Below the pieces are notes generated by a model that saw nothing but the letters and a program-made list of their open reading frames with translations, did no database searches and was not told where the DNA came from. From a virus: a stretch of 64,000 nt of DNA. The stretch is taken from IMG/VR virus record IMGVR_UViG_3300044825_002669, positions 1-64,000 of that record. One strand, written 5' to 3'. This document shows positions 59,328-64,000 of this stretch, in pieces (positions within the stretch are counted from its first letter, which is position 1; each line of letters opens with the position of its first letter). Both the position numbers and the translations under genes were made by a program.

Positions 59328-59333
59328 TATAAT
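59328..59333 (+). promoter_or_regulatory. -10 element before the CobT-like gene
   Basis: TATAAT 23 nt before the ATG at 59356. No clear -35, so it would resemble a cyanobacterial promoter lacking one. Confidence 0.4.
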
Positions 59334-59355
59334 AATTCCACATTAAATTAATTTC

Positions 59356-61467
59356 ATGAAACCAAAGCACGAAATCTACGGTAATCTCGCTCGTCTTCTT
59401 GCTACTGAGAATCTTGACATTGTACACAAAAATGTAGAAACTGCATCATTTAATGTAGATAGCAGAACCCTGACTCTTCCGATTTGGGATAAAGCTTCTG
59501 ATACTGTATATCAGCTTTTGCTTAGTCATGAAGCTGGTCATGCAATCTATACTTCTACAGAAGATTGGTCAAAATTGACTGATGTTCCAATGCAATTTTT
59601 GAATGTAACAGAAGATGTTAGGATTGAAAAGTTGATGAAGCGTAGATATCCTGGACTCAAAAAGACATTTTTTAATGGATATAAAGAATTGAATGATGAA
59701 GATTTTTTTGGAATTGCAGATGATGATATTACAGAATATAATTTTGCAGATAAAGTAAATCTATATTTTAAAATTGGAAACTTCATAAATTTACAATTTA
59801 CCGAAATTGAAACAAAAATTTTGGATCAAATCCAAGAGGCTGAAACTTTTACTGATGCAATTAAAGCAGCAGAAGTTCTTTACGAGTATTGCAAAAAGGA
59901 AGAAAGTAAAATTGATAATATTACAAAGGATCTAACGCAATCTGGTTCACTTTCATCTGATTATAGTGAAAATCAACAACAAAATCAAAACGAAGAAATC
60001 AATTCAGAATCTTCATCTTCAGATGATAGTAAAAAGAGCAGTAGTAATAATGATATTCCCAACTCAAGTAAAGAAGACTCTAACACGAATGAAAAGAAAA
60101 ATAATGACTACGATTCTTCTTTGGGCTCAAACTACATTAAAACTGCCAATTCCTTCTCGAAGGCAGTGAATAATTTGCGTGATACTGATAATAAGGATAT
60201 TGCATATTTGGAAGTACCAAAGTTAAATCTCGATCAAGTAGTAGTCAAGACAAAAAAAATTCATTCTTTGTGCCAAAGGTATTGGGATGAACATTCAGAC
60301 TCGTGTGATTTTTCAGCTGTGGATGCTGATTATATCAAATTTAAAAATTCTGCAAAGAAAGAAGTAAATTATTTGGTAAAAGAATTTGAATGTAAAAAAG
60401 CTGCAGATGCCTACTCCAAATCATCTGAATCTAAAACCGGAGTTTTGGATTGTAGTTCTCTTTATTCCTACAAATACAATGAAGATATTTTCAAAAAAAT
60501 CATCACGGTACCAGAAGGTAAAAATCATGGATTGATTTTTATTTTAGATTGGTCTGGATCAATGGACACGGTAATCTTAGAGACATGCCGTCAACTTTTT
60601 AATTTGATTTGGTTCTGTAAGAGATCTTCAATTCCTTTTGAAGTATATGCATTTACAAATTCCTGGTCATATTCTTATGGTAAATGTCTAGGAGCAGAGA
60701 ACGATACAATTTTAGTTGATGGCAATTTTAATTTACTGAATTTTATTTCTAGTTCTGTAAATTCTACTACTTTAGAGCAACATATGAAAAATATGTATAG
60801 ACTTGCTTACTACTTTAGTCATGCAACAAATTACAACATACCTTCACAATTATCTTTATCTGGGACTCCACTGAATGAAACTATGATCGCTTTACATCAA
60901 ATCATTCCAGAATTCCAGAAAAAAACCAAAGTACAAAAAGTACAATGTGTAGTTTTAACTGATGGAGAAGCTAGTGCACTTAATCGTGTCAATTTTTATG
61001 AAGGCAAAAAATGTAGCTCAATAATTGGAAATAATTGTTTTCTTCGAGATAGGAATTTAAAAACAACTTATAACTTTCCTCGTTATTCTTATTATGCAAG
61101 TCACAAATTTACTGATGTCCTCCTGAAACATTTGAAAGATGTGTTCCCTTCAGTTAACTTCATTGGAATTCGACTTCTAACCAATGGAGAAATTGTAAGT
61201 TTTGTGAAACAACATATGGAAGATTGCACACTTGAACAGCATGGTAAAATTATGTCAGATTGGAAAAAATACAAGTCATGTTCTTTGGCTTTATCTGGTT
61301 ATGATTGTTACTTTGGAATTCATTCCAGTTCTTTGGGGAACAATTCTGAGTTTGAAGTGAGCGAATCTCCATCTATCGTTGACATTAGAAATGCATTCAA
61401 AAAATCACTGCAATCCAAAAAAATGAATAAAAAGATTCTTTCTCAATTCGTAGATTTGATCGCCTAA
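59356..61467 (+). CDS. CobT-like VWA protein with zincin motif
   Basis: A 703 aa protein. Residues 58-62, HEAGH, in LLSHEAGHAIYTS, form an HExxH zinc-protease motif, and LNVTEDVRIEKLMKRRYPGL follows, a pattern known from CobT/NorD-like proteins. About 195-255 is a Ser/Asn/Asp-rich linker. The C-terminal half is a von Willebrand A domain whose MIDAS motif is FILDWSGSMD (about 394-403), with VLTDGEAS further on. It is paired with the AAA+ ATPase at 61546, like MoxR-VWA or CobS-CobT chelatase systems. Cyanophages commonly encode both. Whether it is a protease, chelatase part or chaperone is unresolved. Confidence 0.78.
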   Translation: MKPKHEIYGNLARLLATENLDIVHKNVETASFNVDSRTLTLPIWDKASDTVYQLLLSHEAGHAIYTSTEDWSKLTDVPMQFLNVTEDVRIEKLMKRRYPGLKKTFFNGYKELNDEDFFGIADDDITEYNFADKVNLYFKIGNFINLQFTEIETKILDQIQEAETFTDAIKAAEVLYEYCKKEESKIDNITKDLTQSGSLSSDYSENQQQNQNEEINSESSSSDDSKKSSSNNDIPNSSKEDSNTNEKKNNDYDSSLGSNYIKTANSFSKAVNNLRDTDNKDIAYLEVPKLNLDQVVVKTKKIHSLCQRYWDEHSDSCDFSAVDADYIKFKNSAKKEVNYLVKEFECKKAADAYSKSSESKTGVLDCSSLYSYKYNEDIFKKIITVPEGKNHGLIFILDWSGSMDTVILETCRQLFNLIWFCKRSSIPFEVYAFTNSWSYSYGKCLGAENDTILVDGNFNLLNFISSSVNSTTLEQHMKNMYRLAYYFSHATNYNIPSQLSLSGTPLNETMIALHQIIPEFQKKTKVQKVQCVVLTDGEASALNRVNFYEGKKCSSIIGNNCFLRDRNLKTTYNFPRYSYYASHKFTDVLLKHLKDVFPSVNFIGIRLLTNGEIVSFVKQHMEDCTLEQHGKIMSDWKKYKSCSLALSGYDCYFGIHSSSLGNNSEFEVSESPSIVDIRNAFKKSLQSKKMNKKILSQFVDLIA

Positions 61468-61482
61468 TCCAATTTTTAAACC

Positions 61483-61513
61483 GTCCATGGGCTTACCTCT
61501 TTTTCCCATGGAC
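61483..61513 (+). terminator. Hairpin between the CobT-like and CobS-like genes
   Basis: GTCCATGGG pairs with CCCATGGAC around a T-rich loop. A TATAAT follows at 61518-61523, so the site probably separates two transcription units. Confidence 0.5.
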
Positions 61514-61517
61514 TTGC

Positions 61518-61523
61518 TATAAT
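61518..61523 (+). promoter_or_regulatory. -10 element before the CobS-like gene
   Basis: TATAAT 22 nt before the ATG; TTACCT at 61493, 19 nt upstream of it, is a weak -35 candidate. Confidence 0.4.
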
Positions 61524-61545
61524 TAAAAAGTTCCAAATCCAAACC

Positions 61546-62658
61546 ATGAAATTGAAAATGACTGAGAACAACATTATTTCAGATCTCCTTGATATGTTCG
61601 GTAGTAATATTACTTCTGCAGAAATTAAAGCTTATTGTGCAATGAAAGATGTTTCATATCCTACTGTAACTCGTCGATTGGAAAAGTATAAGTCTGGTCA
61701 TGGTAAATGGAATTTAGAAGTCACATTAGAAGCTATTGATTCAATCGAAAAATCATATTCTGCTCCAGCGGTTGAACCAGAAGTAGAAAAAAATCTTATT
61801 CCAGAACGAGATCCTAATTTTGTTTCTTTTGGTAATTTTTCTGATATTAAGAAAGTAATTTCATCTGGCATCTTTTACCCAGTGTTTATTACTGGTCTAT
61901 CTGGTAATGGTAAAACTATGGCAGTTGAGCAAGCATGTGCTCAACTTAAACGAGAATTGATTCGATTCAATGTAACTGTAGAAACAGATTCTGATGATTT
62001 GATTGGAGGGTTTCGTCTTCAAAATGGAGATACAGTTTGGCACAATGGTCCTGTAGTTGAAGCAATGGAACGAGGTGCAATTCTACTTCTTGATGAATGT
62101 GATCTAGCCTCCAATAAGATCATGGTTCTACAGTCTGTGCTAGAAGGCAAACCACTGTTTCTTAAAAAGATTGGTAAAGTCATTCATCCTAAGCAAGGTT
62201 TTAATATTATTGCCACCGCTAACACAAAAGGTAAAGGTTCAGATGACGGAAGATTCATTGGAACTAATGTACTTAATGAAGCGTTTCTAGAAAGGTTTAG
62301 TGTTACTTTTGAACAACAATACCCAACAACCTCAGTAGAAATTAAGATTCTCACAAAACTAGCAAAATCTATTGGTCTTGATGATCAGGATGATTTTATT
62401 CGTAAACTTGTTAATTGGAGTGATACAATCCGTAAAACATTTTTTGATGGTGGAATCGATGAAGTTATTTCCACTCGTCGTTTAATCCATCTTCTGAAAG
62501 CTTATGTGATCTTTAATAATAAAGTAAAAGCAATCAAATATAGTATTGCTCGATTTGACGAAGAAACTAAATCTTCTTTCATGGAGCTTTATGAAAAGAT
62601 TGATGAAGACTTTGTGATTAATCAAACTGAAGAGGTTGACTCAGAGGAAACTATCTGA
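61546..62658 (+). CDS. cobS: CobS-like AAA+ ATPase
   Basis: A 370 aa MoxR/CobS-type ATPase. Walker A GLSGNGKTM (about 117-125), then DSDDLIGGFRLQNGDTVWHN, Walker B AILLLDECD (about 177-185), sensor FNIIATANTKG and LNEAFLERFSVTFEQ. The N-terminal 90 residues are a helical extension. CobS is widespread in cyanophages and is usually read as a cobaltochelatase subunit that could help B12-dependent ribonucleotide reductase. Here the adjacent VWA partner supports a two-component AAA+/VWA machine whose substrate need not be cobalt. Confidence 0.85.
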   Translation: MKLKMTENNIISDLLDMFGSNITSAEIKAYCAMKDVSYPTVTRRLEKYKSGHGKWNLEVTLEAIDSIEKSYSAPAVEPEVEKNLIPERDPNFVSFGNFSDIKKVISSGIFYPVFITGLSGNGKTMAVEQACAQLKRELIRFNVTVETDSDDLIGGFRLQNGDTVWHNGPVVEAMERGAILLLDECDLASNKIMVLQSVLEGKPLFLKKIGKVIHPKQGFNIIATANTKGKGSDDGRFIGTNVLNEAFLERFSVTFEQQYPTTSVEIKILTKLAKSIGLDDQDDFIRKLVNWSDTIRKTFFDGGIDEVISTRRLIHLLKAYVIFNNKVKAIKYSIARFDEETKSSFMELYEKIDEDFVINQTEEVDSEETI

Positions 62659-62664
62659 TATAAT
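62636..62664 (+). promoter_or_regulatory. Sigma70-type promoter for the DUF3310-gp45 unit
   Basis: TTGACT (62636-62641), a 17 nt spacer and TATAAT (62659-62664), lying in the last codons of the CobS-like gene. Confidence 0.75.
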
Positions 62665-62666
62665 TG

Positions 62667-62691
62667 AGGGAGGTAATATTCCTCCCTTTTT
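62667..62691 (+). terminator. Intrinsic terminator overlapping the new transcript start
   Basis: AGGGAGG pairs with CCTCCCT, then a T run. It begins only 3 nt after the TATAAT above, so a transcript from that promoter would start inside it and lack the full stem. Confidence 0.75.
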
Positions 62692-62694
62692 AAC

Positions 62695-63111
62695 ATGAAA
62701 CAAAATGATTTTTCATTAATCCCAGCCATTAATGATCCAAATGAAAAAAGTATATTGTTTAATGTAGACGACAAAATTATTTTTGATTTTAATGCACTAG
62801 AGGACAATAAAATGTATACATCTGAATCCACTAACAACTTTTGGAAATATAATGAAGACAAAATACTGAAACAACTAGAGGAGTATATTAAAGGTACATA
62901 TCGTCAACATTATGTTGATCGAACTGGAGGTGGAACCGAACAAACCTTAGATAAGATTAAACATAATCGTCGTGAAGGATTTTGCGCAGGTAATGTCACA
63001 AAATATATTGATAGGTATGATACTAAAGGAACACCTAGAGCAGACTTATTCAAGGTACTCCACTATACTATTCTCCTAATTAATCATCTTAATCTAATTG
63101 AAAACAAATGA
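62695..63111 (+). CDS. DUF3310-family protein
   Basis: A 138 aa protein. The C-terminal half has HYVDRTGGGTEQTLDKIKHN then EGFCAGNVTKYIDRYDTKGT and DLFKVLHYTILL, the DUF3310 (SaV-like) signature, sometimes annotated as nucleotide kinase without proof. The N-terminal half is unrecognised. It is transcribed from a strong host-type promoter and overlaps gene 45 by an ATGA junction, implying an early replication-linked role. Confidence 0.75.
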   Translation: MKQNDFSLIPAINDPNEKSILFNVDDKIIFDFNALEDNKMYTSESTNNFWKYNEDKILKQLEEYIKGTYRQHYVDRTGGGTEQTLDKIKHNRREGFCAGNVTKYIDRYDTKGTPRADLFKVLHYTILLINHLNLIENK

Positions 63112-63776
63112 AACTTTCTAGTGACACTCTTATTATTCTAAAGAACTTTGCTTCCATTAATCAATCGATTTTTGTTAGAAAAGGAAATAACCTTCGCACA
63201 ATGTCAGTGATGAAAAATGTCTTGGCAGAGGCAGTTGTAGAGGAAGAATTTCCCAAAAATTTTGCTATTTACGATTTAAATCAATTCCTGAATGGGATTA
63301 GTCTACATGACAACCCAGAATTAGACTTCTCAAATGATTCTTATTTGAATATTTTAGAAGGAAAAAGGAAAGTGAAATATTTCTTTGCTGATCCTTCTGT
63401 GATTGTGTCTCCACCAGAAAAGGAGATCAAATTACCAACAGATGATGTAAAATTCGAATTGGAGCATTCTCAACTAGAAAAACTACTTAAAGCATCTGCA
63501 GTATATCAACTTCCAGATCTTGCAGCAGTTGGAGAAAATGGGACAATTAGTTTAGTAGTTAGGGATAAGAAGAATGATACTTCTAATGAGTTTTCTATTG
63601 TAGTTGGTGAGACCGAGAACGTATTTACATTCAACTTTAAAGTTGAAAATATTAAGATTCTCCCAGGTGCATATAATGTTTGTATCTCCAATAAACTTTT
63701 ATCTAGATTTGAGAGTAAATCAAGAAATGTTAAGTACCACATTGCTCTAGAGCCAGATTCGACCTACATGGATTAA
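63108..63776 (+). CDS. 45: gp45 sliding clamp
   Basis: A 222 aa DNA polymerase clamp (T4 gp45 is 228 aa). It starts KLSSDTLIILKNFASINQSI then VRKGNNLRTMSVMKNVLAEA, and ends FNFKVENIKILPGAYNVCIS then SRFESKSRNVKYHIALEPDS. The trimeric ring tethers the replicative polymerase and, with gp55 and gp33, activates late promoters. Coupled to the DUF3310 gene. Confidence 0.94.
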   Translation: MKLSSDTLIILKNFASINQSIFVRKGNNLRTMSVMKNVLAEAVVEEEFPKNFAIYDLNQFLNGISLHDNPELDFSNDSYLNILEGKRKVKYFFADPSVIVSPPEKEIKLPTDDVKFELEHSQLEKLLKASAVYQLPDLAAVGENGTISLVVRDKKNDTSNEFSIVVGETENVFTFNFKVENIKILPGAYNVCISNKLLSRFESKSRNVKYHIALEPDSTYMD

Positions 63777-63793
63777 GAATAAGATATTACATC

Positions 63794-64000
63794 ATGAACA
63801 TCTTTGTGACTTCTCCTTGGCCTGCCGAAAGTGCCATTTGTCTCCCAGACAAGCACATCGTCAAGATGCCCCTAGAGTGCTGCCAAATGCTCTCTATTGT
63901 TGCATCAGAAAAATGGGGACACGGGTACGGCACTCTTCCTAAGGCAGATGGAACGCCTTACAAAACCGAGAAAGGAGCATTCCGCAATCATCCCTGTACC
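63794..64000 (+). CDS. Conserved phage protein, DNA glycosylase-like (partial)
   Basis: The first 69 codons of a gene cut by the window edge. MNIFVTSPWPAESAICLPDK then HIVKMPLECCQMLSIVASE and FRNHPCT match a conserved T4-like cyanophage protein related by pattern to pyrimidine-dimer DNA glycosylases (T4 DenV family). DNA repair is the likely role but the catalytic region is incomplete here. Base composition is clearly GC-richer than gp45. Confidence 0.65.
   Translation, partial: MNIFVTSPWPAESAICLPDKHIVKMPLECCQMLSIVASEKWGHGYGTLPKADGTPYKTEKGAFRNHPCT

Overview
The window is a contiguous piece of a T4-like (tevenvirus) myovirus genome, most likely a cyanophage of Synechococcus or Prochlorococcus. 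This rests on T4 homologues in cyanophage order (25-6-7-8 ... 13-14-15-16-17-18-19-20-21-22-23-3-uvsY-uvsW-55-47-46-45) and on cyanophage-type extras: a DUF3110 gene between 47 and 46, a CobS-like AAA+ ATPase with a CobT-like VWA partner, a DUF3310 gene before the clamp, DUF4815 virion proteins and a YHYH domain in gp7. Every supported gene is on the + strand. No tRNA, CRISPR array, integrase or insertion sequence was seen. Identifications come from recognising sequence patterns; no database search was run.

Layout. (1) 1-3.1 kb: small accessory genes. Two begin with a peptide resembling the T4 capsid-targeting sequence, fused to an ADP-ribosyltransferase-like domain and to a GNAT acetyltransferase-like domain. 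Others are an HNH protein and a zinc-dependent deaminase. (2) 3.1-10.1 kb: an island of short, mostly unknown genes, visibly GC-richer from about 5 kb, including an ArdA-like antirestriction candidate and a DUF6011-like protein. Six transcription units here are each preceded by the same roughly 185-196 nt leader repeat. It has a constant core, a hairpin whose pairs co-vary between copies, and a CTGGC box 69-74 nt before the start codon. A seventh, inverted copy has no gene. (3) 10.3-12.3 kb: glycosyltransferase and small conserved cyanophage genes. (4) 12.3-36.7 kb: very AT-rich baseplate and tail genes, including proteins of 2623, 1500 and 1868 aa. (5) 36.7-52.6 kb: neck, terminase, sheath, tube, portal, prohead protease, scaffold and major capsid protein. 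(6) 52.7-64 kb: tail completion, recombination and repair (UvsY, UvsW, gp46/47), late sigma factor gp55, a CobT/CobS-like pair and sliding clamp gp45. The last gene is cut by the window edge.

How it works together. Early-type promoters (TTGACA/TATAAT-like) lie before the glycosyltransferase, gp55 and the DUF3310-gp45 unit. ATAAATA or CTAAATA late boxes lie before many virion genes, and the factors expected to use them (sigma gp55 and clamp gp45) are encoded here. The gp21 protease would mature gp23 and, if the targeting reading is right, trim and package the ADP-ribosyltransferase-like and acetyltransferase-like proteins so that they enter the host with the DNA. The strongest candidates for something undescribed are the leader-repeat/RNA family of the 3.6-8.6 kb island and the pair of putative head-packaged effector enzymes.
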